A DNA stretch of 64,000 nt from Bradyrhizobium sp. 141 (GCF_023074055.1 NZ_JADPKR010000039.1:54964-118963); one strand, 5' to 3'; numbered from the stretch's first letter, positions 31,167-41,418 are shown. The notes: generated by a model from the sequence alone, not told the origin. Program-made: numbers and translations.

Positions 31167-31547
31167 ATGAACCTGATCAAGCAGCTCGAGCAAGAGCAAT
31201 TCGACAAGCTGTCCGCCGGCAAGGACATTCCGGAATTCGGTCCCGGCGACACCGTGATCGTCAACGTGAAGGTCGTCGAAGGCGACCGCACCCGCGTGCA
31301 GGCTTATGAAGGCGTCTGCATCGGCCGTTCCGGCGGTGGCCTCAACGAGAGCTTCACCGTTCGCAAGATCTCCTACGGCGAGGGCGTGGAGCGCGTGTTC
31401 CCGGTGATGTCGCCGATGATCGACTCGATCAAGGTGGTGCGCCGCGGCAAGGTGCGTCGCGCCAAGCTCTATTACCTGCGTCAGCTGCGCGGCAAGTCGG
31501 CTCGCATCGTCGAGAAGACCGAGCACGCCAAGGCCGTCAACGAGTAA
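31167..31547 (+). CDS. rplS: 50S ribosomal protein L19
   Basis: L19 lies at the subunit interface. The 126-residue protein starts [11 protein letters not shown] and has the conserved stretch [24 protein letters not shown] and [15 protein letters not shown] lies 8 bases before the ATG. It ends the ffh-rpsP-rimM-trmD-rplS run, and a strong terminator follows. The 110 bases between trmD and rplS hold no other gene. Confidence 0.98.
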   Translation: MNLIKQLEQEQFDKLSAGKDIPEFGPGDTVIVNVKVVEGDRTRVQAYEGVCIGRSGGGLNESFTVRKISYGEGVERVFPVMSPMIDSIKVVRRGKVRRAKLYYLRQLRGKSARIVEKTEHAKAVNE

Positions 31548-31570
31548 GCTCCGCTTACAGTCGAGTTTCC

Positions 31571-31601
31571 AAAAGCGCGGGGCAAAACCCCGCGCTTTTT
31601 T
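31571..31601 (+). terminator. Intrinsic terminator after rplS
   Basis: An 8-bp GC stem GCGCGGGG/CCCCGCGC with a CAAAA loop, flanked by AAAA on the left and six T residues on the right. It can act in both directions. Confidence 0.92.
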
Positions 31602-31686
31602 GTTGCGTCAGCCGTGCGCGTCAAAGCCCTCGCGATTCCGGTTCGGCCTGCTATATATTCGTAGAATGTTTCCAGATCGGACCAGC

Positions 31687-31794
31687 ATGGAGCCCATCAA
31701 GCGCATCGTCATCGACGATCGCTCGCGGCTGCCTGGACGGTTCTTCGGACGCTTCGCGACTTCGGCAACGTCAGAGCTTACGCGCGCAGCCTAA
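31687..31794 (+). CDS. Possible 35-residue ORF between rplS and leuC (doubtful)
   Basis: An ATG-started frame ([20 protein letters not shown]...) lies in the 324-base gap between rplS and leuC. Its first 20 codons have G/C in the third position almost throughout, but there is no clear ribosome binding site and I recognise no family. It could be a remnant or part of the leuC leader. Apart from this and the rplS terminator I see nothing in the gap; no leucine-rich leader peptide is evident. Confidence 0.2.
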   Translation: MEPIKRIVIDDRSRLPGRFFGRFATSATSELTRAA

Positions 31795-31871
31795 AAGCTG
31801 CGCTGACGATTTTGTTGCCCGGCGCGCCACCCGCGCTCTTCGCTGACACACATTCTTCGGAGCTCAAGCTC

Positions 31872-33278
<1,407 letters not shown>

Positions 33279-33370
33279 GCCGCTCCCTGCAATTGTAGCG
33301 ATCGCGGCAAACCGCCGTTAATCGATCGCCTGACACTCTCGTCCTCGCGATGATTTCGCGAGGACGCCTC

Positions 33371-33580
33371 ATGGCCAACAAGCCGGAATATGTCGACCTG
33401 ATCGGCGAGGCCACGCGCCAGCACCGCCGGCGCGCTGCACGTTTGCGCATCGTCGCCAAGCCCGAGGTCGAGGAGACCTCGAAGCTCAGCCGCTGGCCGC
33501 CGGCGATGTTCAAGCAGTGGAAGCTCGAGAACCTGACGCGATGGAAATCGTCGTCGTGGAAGCTGAAGGATTGGCTTTAG
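33371..33580 (+). CDS. Small basic hypothetical protein
   Basis: A 69-residue protein, strongly basic with a Trp/Lys-rich C-terminus (KQWKLENLTRWKSSSWKLKDWL). No signal peptide or membrane segment is seen. GAGGA lies about 8 bases before the ATG at 33371, and codon bias fits a real gene. I do not recognise the family. It lies alone between leuC and a family C palindrome that starts 12 bases past its stop. The charge suggests nucleic acid or membrane contact, which is only a guess. Confidence 0.6.
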   Translation: MANKPEYVDLIGEATRQHRRRAARLRIVAKPEVEETSKLSRWPPAMFKQWKLENLTRWKSSSWKLKDWL

Positions 33581-33591
33581 GCCAAATTCTC

Positions 33592-33714
33592 CGTCATGGC
33601 CGGGCATAGCAGTCCGTAGGACGGCGTCGCTTCCGCTCGCCTTGTCCCGGCCATCCACGTTTTTAGGCGCAGACGGAAAGATCGTGGATGCCCGGGACAA
33701 GCCCGGGCATGACG
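33592..33714. repeat. Intergenic palindromic repeat, family C (copy 2)
   Basis: Arms CCGTCATGGCCGGG and CCCGGGCATGACG with an inner ATCCACG/CGTGGATG pair. It carries an extra internal segment of about 30 bases (AGTCCGTAGGACGGCGTCGC) relative to copy 1. Confidence 0.82.
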
Positions 33715-33726
33715 ACACAACTCACA

Positions 33727-34269
33727 TTACCAATAGCGGTACGGATGGTGCCAGCGATGCCAGCGGCAGATGCGGCGCGGGCCGTAATAGGTCCAGATGA
33801 CCCGGCAACGGCGGGGATGGTGGTAGTAGGGATAGTAGCCGCCGACATAATAGCGCCGGTGGAAGTGGCGATGGCCGTAGTGAGGCCGATAGATCCCGTA
33901 GCGATGAAACCCGCCATAGCGATGAACGCCACCATAACGATAGCCACCGCCATGGAAGGCCGGCCCGGCGCGGAAGCCGCCGATATGGCCGCCGCGAAAT
34001 CCACCGCCGCGGAAACCGCCGATATGTCCTCCGCCGCCGCGGAAACCACCGCCGCCGTGAAAATGTCCGCCGCCATGTCCGCCGCCGCCGTGGCGAACCT
34101 GCGTGACGAGGTCGTCGGCCGCAGCCTTCGTCGCAGGTGACGTCGCCGGATTGATCAAGGTCAGCGCTTCAGCACGACGCGCGGTCCCGGCCGACAGCAT
34201 CAGCGTCGCGGCGGCCGCAATCCCGAGCAGGCGCATCGGGCTTACCCTGAGACCCAAACTCCTCAGCAT
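33727..34269 (-). CDS. Exported Gly/His/Tyr-rich protein
   Basis: A 180-residue protein with a signal peptide ending near AEA (about residue 35; an alternative start at residue 12 gives a tidier one). Residues 60-110 are built of HGGGGHGGGHF and GGFRGGG repeats, then a His/Tyr/Arg-rich region, and a C-terminus with two cysteines (RRCRVIWTYYGPRRICRW). Such proteins are common in Bradyrhizobium and may bind metal or sit in the envelope; the function is unknown. Two more small exported proteins follow on the same strand. Confidence 0.75.
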   Translation of the reverse strand: MLRSLGLRVSPMRLLGIAAAATLMLSAGTARRAEALTLINPATSPATKAAADDLVTQVRHGGGGHGGGHFHGGGGFRGGGGHIGGFRGGGFRGGHIGGFRAGPAFHGGGYRYGGVHRYGGFHRYGIYRPHYGHRHFHRRYYVGGYYPYYHHPRRCRVIWTYYGPRRICRWHRWHHPYRYW

Positions 34270-34420
34270 GGAATCCTCCCTGAATCTGGACAGCGGAGTT
34301 GCGATGCGCGTTACCGGCCCGCGTCATCCCTGTTCATTGCAGTCGCTCCCGAGGCCAAGCTAGGGACAGCGACGTGAATGCGTCATGAATGAACGGCGTT
34401 GCCGGCGGCGCGCTGTGACG

Positions 34421-34681
34421 TCACCAAAACGGCCCGTAGCCGAACACGAATGGTGCGGGTACGCCGTAGGGATAAGGGCGGTAGTAGACCGGCCGCGCGT
34501 AATAGCGCGGATCATGGCGCACGACAGGCCGCGCAATGTCATGGGTTCGCGCCGGTCGCCGCACATCGAAAACCGCGATCCCCGCCGACGCTTCTGGCAC
34601 CGTCACCCTCGGCGCCGCGGACGCGCGAGGCAGGCCGGCGGCAAGCGTGACGGCAACAGCCAGTGCGACCCATCTCGCCAT
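34421..34681 (-). CDS. Small exported Tyr/Pro-rich protein
   Basis: An 86-residue product starting MARWVALAVAVTLAAGLPRA, a clear signal peptide ending near ASA. The mature part is short and ends in a Tyr/Pro/Phe-rich stretch (PRYYARPVYYRPYPYGVP). I recognise no domain. It is the middle of three small exported proteins on this strand between leuC and leuD and resembles the C-terminal part of the Gly/His/Tyr-rich neighbour in composition. Confidence 0.6.
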   Translation of the reverse strand: MARWVALAVAVTLAAGLPRASAAPRVTVPEASAGIAVFDVRRPARTHDIARPVVRHDPRYYARPVYYRPYPYGVPAPFVFGYGPFW

Positions 34682-34728
34682 GACGACCCCACGAGGCTTC
34701 CGCACTGCGCGCGGGCGTTGAACCGGCA

Positions 34729-35043
34729 TCAGCCGCGGCGCCAGTAGCAGCTCACACGCGGCACGATCACCGTGCCGCTCGGCCGGAATTCCTGCACATA
34801 GGTGGCATTGCACACGCGGACCGCATCGGGACCGGGATTGTAGCGCGGATAGACGCCGTCCGGGCTGTAATAGGGCGTGACGCGCAAGCGCGCCGGGGGC
34901 CGCTTGCGTGGCCGGGGAACGTCGTCCGATGAGGCCGCCTGGGCGAGGCGGATCTCGGGGCCCGCCGTCTGGGCCTCGGCGCCAACGCAAAACTGCGAAA
35001 ACAACCCCATGCACAGTAGCGTCAGCGCTGTTTTCGCTCGCAT
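34729..35043 (-). CDS. Small exported protein with Pro/Arg linker
   Basis: A 104-residue protein with a signal peptide (MRAKTALTLLCMGLFSQFCV to about AEA, residue 24), a basic Pro-rich stretch DVPRPRKRPPARLRV, then a short domain with two cysteines (VRVCNATYVQEF and PRVSCYWRRG) that could form a disulfide. No known family is recognised. It is divergent from the metallopeptidase gene with a 123-base gap and precedes two other exported small proteins. Confidence 0.65.
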   Translation of the reverse strand: MRAKTALTLLCMGLFSQFCVGAEAQTAGPEIRLAQAASSDDVPRPRKRPPARLRVTPYYSPDGVYPRYNPGPDAVRVCNATYVQEFRPSGTVIVPRVSCYWRRG

Positions 35044-35166
35044 TTTTCCGCCCACCTGAAACGTCCCCTTCGAGACCCCACGCTCCCCGTTTTGGAAGCG
35101 CCCGTCAACCTCGCCGCGTTTATAAAGCCGGATGCATCGCCGAGGAACCCGCGCTAAGAGGGAGGC

Positions 35167-35565
35167 ATGTGGACGGAATTGAAAGCGCCCTCGCTGGCCG
35201 AGATGGAAGCGACGGCTCACGACATCTTCGAGCGCCTGCCGGCGGAGTTTCGCAAGCTCTGCGAGGGCGTGATCATCCGTGTCGACGACTTCCCGACCGA
35301 GGAGGTTCTCGACGAGATGGAATGCGAGAGCGAGTTCGACCTGCTCGGCCTGTTCCAGGGCGTCGGCCTGCCGCAGCAGAGCCTTGGCGACGTGGCGCGG
35401 CTGCCCAACATGGTCTGGCTCTACCGCCGTCCGATCCTGGATTACTGGGCCGAGCACGACGAGAGCCTCGGCCATATCGTCCGCCACGTCCTGATCCACG
35501 AGATCGGCCACCATTTTGGTCTGTCGGACGACGATATGGCCGCGATTGAGGCCAAGACAGAGTAG
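35167..35565 (+). CDS. Zincin-like metallopeptidase family protein
   Basis: A 132-residue small metalloprotease-like protein. The motif [14 protein letters not shown] has zinc ligands H111 and H115, catalytic E112, and the downstream aspartate D121, as in the DUF1025/minimal zincin family. No signal peptide is present, so it should be cytoplasmic. The substrate is unknown. The N-terminal part ([20 protein letters not shown]) fits the family. It lies 80 bases before leuD on the same strand and could share its transcript. Confidence 0.85.
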   Translation: MWTELKAPSLAEMEATAHDIFERLPAEFRKLCEGVIIRVDDFPTEEVLDEMECESEFDLLGLFQGVGLPQQSLGDVARLPNMVWLYRRPILDYWAEHDESLGHIVRHVLIHEIGHHFGLSDDDMAAIEAKTE

Positions 35566-35645
35566 ATCTGCCGAATTCGGCCTATGATTTGGGCTGCAAT
35601 CGCGATAAATACCGGTTCCCTGATCCACCCCCGGAAAGCGCAACC

Positions 35646-36251
35646 ATGGACAAGTTCACCACGCTGGAAGGCGTCGCGGCGCCGCTGAAGATCATCAATG
35701 TCGACACCGACATGATCATTCCGAAGCAGTACCTCAAGACCATCAAGCGCACCGGCCTTGGCAAGGGACTCTTCTCCGAGCAGCGCTACAAGGACGACGG
35801 CAGCGAGAATCCGGATTTCGTCCTCAACCAGCCCGCCTATCGCAATGCGAAGGTGCTGGTCGCCGGCGATAATTTCGGCTGCGGCTCGAGCCGCGAGCAC
35901 GCGCCCTGGGCGCTGCTCGACTTCGGCATCCGCTGCGTGATCTCGACCTCGTTCGGCGACATCTTTTACAACAACTGCTTCAAGAACGGCATCCTGCCGA
36001 TCCGCGTCAGTCAGGAAGACCTCGACAAGCTGTTCGACGACGCCGAGCGCGGCGCCAACGCGACGCTGACGATCGACCTGCCGAACCAGGAGATCCGCGG
36101 TCCCGACGGCGGTAAGGTCAAGTTCGAGATCGACCCGTTCCGCAAGCACTGCCTGATCAACGGCCTCGACGACATCGGCCTCACGATGGAGAAGAAGTCC
36201 TCGATCGACACCTATGAGGACAAGCTCAAGCGCGAACGCGCCTGGGCCTGA
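35646..36251 (+). CDS. leuD: 3-isopropylmalate dehydratase small subunit
   Basis: LeuD is the swivel-domain subunit of isopropylmalate isomerase. The 201-residue protein has the hallmark [19 protein letters not shown] in the middle, and starts [15 protein letters not shown]. Length is normal. The ATG at 35646 follows a GGAAAG ribosome binding site. An intrinsic terminator follows 17 bases past the stop. Its partner leuC lies upstream at 31872. Confidence 0.97.
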   Translation: MDKFTTLEGVAAPLKIINVDTDMIIPKQYLKTIKRTGLGKGLFSEQRYKDDGSENPDFVLNQPAYRNAKVLVAGDNFGCGSSREHAPWALLDFGIRCVISTSFGDIFYNNCFKNGILPIRVSQEDLDKLFDDAERGANATLTIDLPNQEIRGPDGGKVKFEIDPFRKHCLINGLDDIGLTMEKKSSIDTYEDKLKRERAWA

Positions 36252-36268
36252 TCTCGCGTTTTCGTTCG

Positions 36269-36299
36269 AGCCCCGGTGCTAACAGCGCCGGGGCTTTTT
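36269..36299 (+). terminator. Intrinsic terminator after leuD
   Basis: Stem AGCCCCGG/CCGGGGCT with an 11-base loop followed by TTTTTG. Confidence 0.88.
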
Positions 36300-36332
36300 G
36301 TTTGCTCTGATTATCCCCTAGTGTGTTCGAGC

Positions 36333-37118
36333 ATGCTGCCCGAAATCATCACCTTCTGGCATGGCCCGATGGACGCATTGCGCCAGACCTGTCTGCGCTC
36401 GCAGCTGGCGGCCGGCCACAAGGTCACGGTTTACAGCTTCGACACCATTCCCGGCCTTCCCGCCGGCGTCGCAAACGCGGATGCCGAGGCGATCCTGCCG
36501 CACGCATTCTCCGAACGCTTGCGGCCACCGCAGCCGGACGGAAGCTGGCGCGACTGGACCACGCTTCAGTTCAGCGACTTCTTCCGCATGAAGCTGATGG
36601 CGAAGGGCCTTGGCCTCTGGCTCGACGCCGACGTGCTGCTCTTGAAGCCCGTCGAGATCGATCCGGCAAAGCCCTATTTCGCCTGGGAGCGGCCGCGCCA
36701 GCTCGGCAATTCCGTGATCTATCTGCCGCCCGAGCACGGCATCGTCGCCGCCTTCGAGGAGCTGATGGAGCAGGAGGAACTGACGCCGAACTGGCTGTCG
36801 GTGCGCCACCGCATCACTTTCATGATGCGCCGCCTGCGCGGCGGCTCGAGCCGCCTCTCCGACATCCGCGTTGCGATCTATGGCCCCGCCGCGCTCACCG
36901 CGCTGGCGCGCCGCACCGGCGAGCTGGCTTGCGCGCTGCCGAAGCAGTCGTTTTATGCCGTGCATGCCGAGCCAAAACTGTTCTTCGATCCCTCGAGCTA
37001 TCTCGGCCTCGTCACCAACCCCGAGATCATCGGCCTGCACATCTCTCCCAAGGGCCGCGGCGGTGAGAAGCCGATCCCGGGCAGCCTGTATGCGTGGGCG
37101 GCGGAGCGGTTCGCGTAG
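36333..37118 (+). CDS. Sugar transferase-like protein with DxD motif
   Basis: A 261-residue protein resembling the small glycosyltransferases that carry a DxD sugar-nucleotide site: FSDFFRMKLMAKGLGLWLDADVLLLKPV places D98-A-D100 after a helix, as in the Gly_transf_sug/A4GALT-like group. No membrane segment is seen, so it would act in the cytoplasm on a polysaccharide or lipid-linked acceptor; the acceptor is unknown. A GTG four codons upstream is an alternative start. A family D palindrome begins directly after the stop. Confidence 0.72.
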   Translation: MLPEIITFWHGPMDALRQTCLRSQLAAGHKVTVYSFDTIPGLPAGVANADAEAILPHAFSERLRPPQPDGSWRDWTTLQFSDFFRMKLMAKGLGLWLDADVLLLKPVEIDPAKPYFAWERPRQLGNSVIYLPPEHGIVAAFEELMEQEELTPNWLSVRHRITFMMRRLRGGSSRLSDIRVAIYGPAALTALARRTGELACALPKQSFYAVHAEPKLFFDPSSYLGLVTNPEIIGLHISPKGRGGEKPIPGSLYAWAAERFA

Positions 37119-37250
37119 CTCTCGCGCCCCGGACGCAGCGCAGCGCCCCTTGGTGATGCGCTGCTGAGCCGGGGCCCAGCCATCCGGTGAGATGGGTCCC
37201 GGCTCTGCGCAGCAGCGTTGCACGCTGCAGCGCGTCCGGGACACGAGAGC
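37119..37250. repeat. Intergenic palindromic repeat, family D (copy 4)
   Basis: It starts at the base after the transferase stop with CTCTCGCGCCCCGGACGCAG and ends CGTCCGGGACACGAGAG; the inner pair is TGAGCCGGGGCCCA / TGGGTCCCGGCTC. Confidence 0.88.
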
Positions 37251-37342
37251 AATTTCCTTCCTTCCCAGTTTGATCCAGCGCAACGCGCTCCTGCATCATT
37301 GTGCTTATTTCGCTCCAATTCCGCTGTCCGAAGGAGCTTTCC

Positions 37343-37762
37343 ATGAGCACCGCAAGCAGGCCGTATCCCCTCCTTCAGGACGTCATCGACTCCTTTGCGA
37401 GCTGGCTGAAGCATCGCCGCGAGATGAACGAGATGCGGCAGCTCGATCGCGCCGATTTCGACCGGATCGCCAGCGACCTCAGGATCGCACCCGACGATCT
37501 GGAGGAACTGGTTCGCCACGGCAAGCACTCAGCCGACGAATTGCCGAAGATGCTGGAACAGCTCGGCATCAACGCCGAAGGCCTCGGCCGCGCGCAACCG
37601 CTGCTGCTGCGTGATCTGGAGCGGGTCTGCTCGCTCTGCAATCACAAGGGCCAATGCGATCGCGAGCTGGCCGACGGCACCGCCGCGGAGAACTACCACG
37701 GCTTCTGCGCGAATGCCTCGACATTGGAGTCGCTCGACCGCGCCGACCTCGCGCCACGCTGA
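37343..37762 (+). CDS. DUF6455-like four-cysteine protein
   Basis: A 139-residue soluble protein. The N-terminal two thirds are helical (DVIDSFASWLKHRREMNEMR, then DRADFDRIASDLRIAPDDLE, resembling the DUF1127-type sequences of rhizobia), and the C-terminal part carries four cysteines in the pattern C96-x2-C99-x5-C105-x16-C122, likely a metal site. This matches the DUF6455 family of alphaproteobacteria as far as I can recall. The function is unknown. GAAGGAG lies before the ATG at 37343. Confidence 0.72.
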   Translation: MSTASRPYPLLQDVIDSFASWLKHRREMNEMRQLDRADFDRIASDLRIAPDDLEELVRHGKHSADELPKMLEQLGINAEGLGRAQPLLLRDLERVCSLCNHKGQCDRELADGTAAENYHGFCANASTLESLDRADLAPR

Positions 37763-37794
37763 GGCGGCGTCAGCCGATCGAACGTCGTCCGGCG

Positions 37795-39495
37795 CTAGAT
37801 CGTACCATTCCGCGCGCATGCATCGCGCTGGGCAAATCCCTTCACGCGCTTTTTGCAAGCGCGATAGCGCTCTTCCATGCTGGCTCCGCCAACACTAGCC
37901 GGAGCGGGTGGCTCGGCGGCTCTTTCCTTTTTGGCGGCACGCGGTTGCGAGACTTTCTCGCGTTTGGTTGAAGGCTCAGCCTCCTCTGGCGCCGGCACAA
38001 GCTGCCAAACCGGGCGAAGCTCGATGTTCGCTGTCTCCGACGGATTTTCTTTCTTGAAGGACGACAGGGCAAGAACGTTCTTGTCCAGCTTGACGGTGAC
38101 GGGCGTTCCGTTGATGGAGAATTTGTTGTCCGTGACATACTCTGCAAACGATTTGTATCCCGCCTCATCTTTCACCCACGAAGCCTTTGTCGGCGGCCCC
38201 CACAGGTAGTATCCCTTGGCCAACCCGGTAGCAGAGACCTCAGTGACGATCAGCATGGCGTAGCGTCCCTTGCCATTCGTCCATCCACGCTTGTTGGACC
38301 ACACGCCGACAAATCTGGAGTTGGCATTGAGCGGATCATTCTGATCAGGCGAGATGGCGAAGCTCGGCAGTTTGAGTTGCTGAGCTGACGCGATCGCAGC
38401 GACTTTCTGGTTATCCTCGGGCGCAAATAGATTTCGGACGACGGTTTTTACGTCAGACGCTGGGCGCTCGATCGCGTCGGACTTCGGAGGGGCAGCCGGA
38501 GATGCGAGCGCCGCAACTTCGTTGGCCTTGAAGTTCTTGATCCGCTGGCGCGCTTCTTCGACATGGCTGCTGCGGGGATATCTGGCCAGAAACTCTTCAT
38601 AGAGACCGGCCACCGTCGACGTCTGGATCGCCAGCCAGAACTTCTCGTCTTCTGCAGGATTTGCAGGCGCCGGGCTCGACGCGGCTGGCGCCGGGGCGGA
38701 CGCGACCGATGCCGGAGCGCTCGCGGCAGGCGCTCTCAGATAAATCTCTTCCTTCGACAAGGAGCCGTACACGAAAGGCTGCTGTTCGCGCTTGGTCGCC
38801 GCCATCACGTCGTCACGGACACGGCGAAACAGAAACGATATCTCCAGGCCCGGCGTGTCGATGTGGCGAAGAAGCGACGCCGTAAAGGGGCTGTTCCGGC
38901 CCTCGCCATCGCTCGCCGTGGTGCCATCGCGGGCGGCATACGCGATCAGGACATTGTCGGAAGGTTCCGTCGGCGCGAGCCCGCGAGGCAGCGCCCGGGT
39001 GCCGATCGAGCGCTTCATCTTCGCGGCAAAGGGATTGTTGCGGCACGCGTCGAGTATGACCAGGCCCAGCTTCCGTGCCTTCGACACCTGAAGGCTCACC
39101 GAGCGCAGGCTGATGGCTTCGCTCTCGATGTCAGTGTCGCTGCGCAGCTCTGCGCTGATTGGGATCAGCCAGTTCTCGCCGCCAACCTCCATGCCGTGCC
39201 CGGCGTAAAACACGACAGCGAGGTCGGCTCCTTCGGCAGAGCGGCCGAACTCGACGACGGCCTTCCTCATCTCTTGCGCAGTCGCGTTCTTGACCTGGGT
39301 GACCTTGAAGTCGAGCCGCTCCAGCGCGCGGCCGATGTCGGCCGCATCGCGCGTCGGGTTCGGCAACTCGGGCACCTTCTCATAGGCGCCGTTGCCGATG
39401 ACAAGTGCAACCCGGGCCTGCTGCGCAAGCGCCGGCGGGGCGAATGAGAGCGAAAGTGACGTGGCGAGAAGGACTGCTACCCAAAGAATGCGCAT
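37795..39495 (-). CDS. Exported caspase-family (C14) protease
   Basis: A 566-residue protein with a signal peptide (to about residue 24, ALAQ), then a caspase-like domain. RVALVIGNGAYEKVPELPNP opens it, the catalytic histidine is H100 in YAGHGMEV, and the catalytic cysteine is C151 in LDACRNNPF. After residue 250 comes an Ala/Pro/Ser linker, a helical segment (KFWLAIQTSTVAGLYEEFLARYP), and a C-terminal region with no family I know. Bradyrhizobium genomes carry many such exported p20-like proteins of unknown role. The start at 39495 gives a compact signal peptide. Confidence 0.85.
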   Translation of the reverse strand: MRILWVAVLLATSLSLSFAPPALAQQARVALVIGNGAYEKVPELPNPTRDAADIGRALERLDFKVTQVKNATAQEMRKAVVEFGRSAEGADLAVVFYAGHGMEVGGENWLIPISAELRSDTDIESEAISLRSVSLQVSKARKLGLVILDACRNNPFAAKMKRSIGTRALPRGLAPTEPSDNVLIAYAARDGTTASDGEGRNSPFTASLLRHIDTPGLEISFLFRRVRDDVMAATKREQQPFVYGSLSKEEIYLRAPAASAPASVASAPAPAASSPAPANPAEDEKFWLAIQTSTVAGLYEEFLARYPRSSHVEEARQRIKNFKANEVAALASPAAPPKSDAIERPASDVKTVVRNLFAPEDNQKVAAIASAQQLKLPSFAISPDQNDPLNANSRFVGVWSNKRGWTNGKGRYAMLIVTEVSATGLAKGYYLWGPPTKASWVKDEAGYKSFAEYVTDNKFSINGTPVTVKLDKNVLALSSFKKENPSETANIELRPVWQLVPAPEEAEPSTKREKVSQPRAAKKERAAEPPAPASVGGASMEERYRACKKRVKGFAQRDACARNGTI

Positions 39496-39654
39496 CAAAT
39501 GCTTGCCCGGATCGAATATCAAGCATGAGGGTAGCACTGTCTTTCACCACCGCAACGGGAAAAACCGGGATCGCGGGCGTGCAGGAAATCGCCGCAGTCC
39601 GGGCACACCGCAACTGGCGCGATATTCGCTCAGCTCAAGCGCGACTGCACGTCC

Positions 39655-40536
39655 TCAGCCCTTGCTCATCGCCGCGATCGCGTCCGCGATTGCGATCGTG
39701 CGCCGCGCCATGTCGGCGTGCAGCCGTTCGACCATCGCACCGTCGAGCCGGATCGCGCCGCGCGAGGCGTTTTCCGGCAGTTCGAACGCGGCGATGATCT
39801 TTCGCGCGCGCGCGACTTCTTCTTCGGGAGGCGTGAAGATCGCGTTGCAGGCGTCGATCTGCGAGGGGTGGATCAGCGTCTTGCCGTCGAAACCGAGATC
39901 GCGGCCTTGCGCGCATTCGGTGGCAAAGCCGTCGGAATTGGCGATGTCGCTGTAGGGGCCATCGAGAATTTCGAGGCCATAAGCGCGCGTCGCCAGAATG
40001 CAATGGGTGATCATCGGGATCATCGCGGCGCGGCCGGGCAGCATCCGGATCCGCGTCTCGCGCGAGATGTCGTTCGGGCCGAACACGAAGCCTGAGAGGC
40101 GCCTCGATGGATCGCGCCCGGCGGCGGCCAGTTCCTCCGCATGCAGCACGGCGCGCGCGGTCTCGATCATGGCCCAGACCTTCACGGTCGGCGCCGCGCC
40201 AAGCTCGGCGAGGCGCCGGCCGATGACGTCGAGATCTTCGATGCTTGAAACTTTCGGAACCAGGATGCCGTCCGGCGAGGCCTTGGCGGCCATCGCGACG
40301 TCATCGGCCCACCACGGCGTGTCGAGGCCGTTGGTCCGGATCAAAATCTCGCGCCTGCCAAAACCCTTGGCCGCAATCGCAGCGGCGATACCATCGCGCG
40401 CCACCGCCTTGGCCTCAGGGGCGACGGAGTCCTCGAGATCGAGGATCAAGCCGTCGGCGGCAAGATTGCGCGCCTTTTCCAGCGCGCGGGGGTTGGAGCC
40501 GGGCATGAACAGATGGCTACGGCGCGGGCGGGTCAT
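39655..40536 (-). CDS. HpcH/HpaI (CitE-like) CoA-ester lyase
   Basis: A 293-residue TIM-barrel enzyme of the citrate lyase beta/malyl-CoA lyase family. The opening SHLFMPGSNPRALEKA, DLEDSV at 33-38, the CoA/Mg motif IRTNG (R67) and E125 in AMIETA are present. Substrates in this family include malyl-CoA, citramalyl-CoA and citryl-CoA; the sequence alone does not decide. GGAAGGAA lies 7 bases before the ATG at 40536, which decides the start over a longer upstream frame. It is divergent from the carbonic anhydrase gene. Confidence 0.88.
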   Translation of the reverse strand: MTRPRRSHLFMPGSNPRALEKARNLAADGLILDLEDSVAPEAKAVARDGIAAAIAAKGFGRREILIRTNGLDTPWWADDVAMAAKASPDGILVPKVSSIEDLDVIGRRLAELGAAPTVKVWAMIETARAVLHAEELAAAGRDPSRRLSGFVFGPNDISRETRIRMLPGRAAMIPMITHCILATRAYGLEILDGPYSDIANSDGFATECAQGRDLGFDGKTLIHPSQIDACNAIFTPPEEEVARARKIIAAFELPENASRGAIRLDGAMVERLHADMARRTIAIADAIAAMSKG

Positions 40537-40647
40537 GCAAGCGTTCCTTCCGGTTTTTCTAGGCGGTTCTTGACCGGAGGCGATAGCACTTGGCCTGCCT
40601 ATTCGAAAGGCTTGTTCGCCCCGACGGTATATGTTTAGGCATAGGCC

Positions 40648-41292
40648 ATGATCGTATTCCCAGAGCATTTGCTGGAAGGCTACAGGGCCTTCGCCACCCA
40701 GCGGCTGCCGACCGAGCAGAACCGCTACCGCGAACTCTCGGTGAAGGGGCAGTCGCCCCCGGTGATGGTGATCGGCTGCTGCGACAGCCGTGTCTCACCC
40801 GAGGTGATTTTCGACGTCGGTCCGGGCGAACTCTTCGTGGTCCGCAACATCGCCAATCTGGTGCCGACCTATCAGCCCGACGAGAACGCACATGGCGTCT
40901 CGGCGGCGCTGGAATATGCCGTGACGGTGCTGAAGGTGAAGCACATCGTGGTGCTCGGCCACGCGCAGTGCGGCGGCATCCGCGCCTTCGTCGACAAGAT
41001 CGAGCCGCTTACGCCGGGCGACTTCATCGGCAAATGGATGCAGATGTTCATCAAGCCGGGCGAGGTGGTCGAGCAACGCGACCACGAAACCATGGCGCAG
41101 TTCGTCGAGCGCATCGAGAAGGCCGCGGTGTTCCGTAGCCTGGAAAACCTGATGACCTTCCCGTTCGTGCGCAAGGCCGTGGAGAGCGGCCAGATGCAGA
41201 CCCACGGCGCCTATTTCGGCGTCGCGGAGGGATCGCTGTTCGTGCTGGACAAGGTCGCGAAGGAATTTCGGAACGCGCGCAGCGTGGCTTAG
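40648..41292 (+). CDS. Beta-class carbonic anhydrase
   Basis: It interconverts CO2 and bicarbonate. The 214-residue protein has the zinc ligands C44 (with D46 and R48 in CCDSR), H105 and C108 (GHAQCGG), as in beta-class enzymes of the plant/Can type. No signal peptide is seen, so it is cytoplasmic and probably supplies bicarbonate for carboxylases. It lies 111 bases from the divergent CoA-ester lyase gene and is followed by a family B palindrome. Confidence 0.94.
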   Translation: MIVFPEHLLEGYRAFATQRLPTEQNRYRELSVKGQSPPVMVIGCCDSRVSPEVIFDVGPGELFVVRNIANLVPTYQPDENAHGVSAALEYAVTVLKVKHIVVLGHAQCGGIRAFVDKIEPLTPGDFIGKWMQMFIKPGEVVEQRDHETMAQFVERIEKAAVFRSLENLMTFPFVRKAVESGQMQTHGAYFGVAEGSLFVLDKVAKEFRNARSVA

Positions 41293-41303
41293 GCCACCGC
41301 TCT

Positions 41304-41408
41304 CGTAGGGTGGGCAAAGGCGCAACGCGCCGTGCCCACCACTTCTATCGCAATCGCGGAACGATGGTGGGCACGGCGCGCGAAGAGCGCGCCTTTGCCC
41401 ACCCTACG
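41304..41408. repeat. Intergenic palindromic repeat, family B (copy 2)
   Basis: Arms CGTAGGGTGGGCAAAGGCGC and GCGCCTTTGCCCACCCTACG with the inner CGTGCCCACCA/TGGTGGGCACG pair. It fills the gap between the converging carbonic anhydrase and asd genes. Confidence 0.92.
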
Positions 41409-41418
41409 GCAGCTCGTG

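Noticed and set aside
31548..31871. A leucine attenuator before leuC
   Set aside because: No short leader peptide with a run of leucine codons followed by alternative hairpins is seen. The only hairpin is the rplS terminator.
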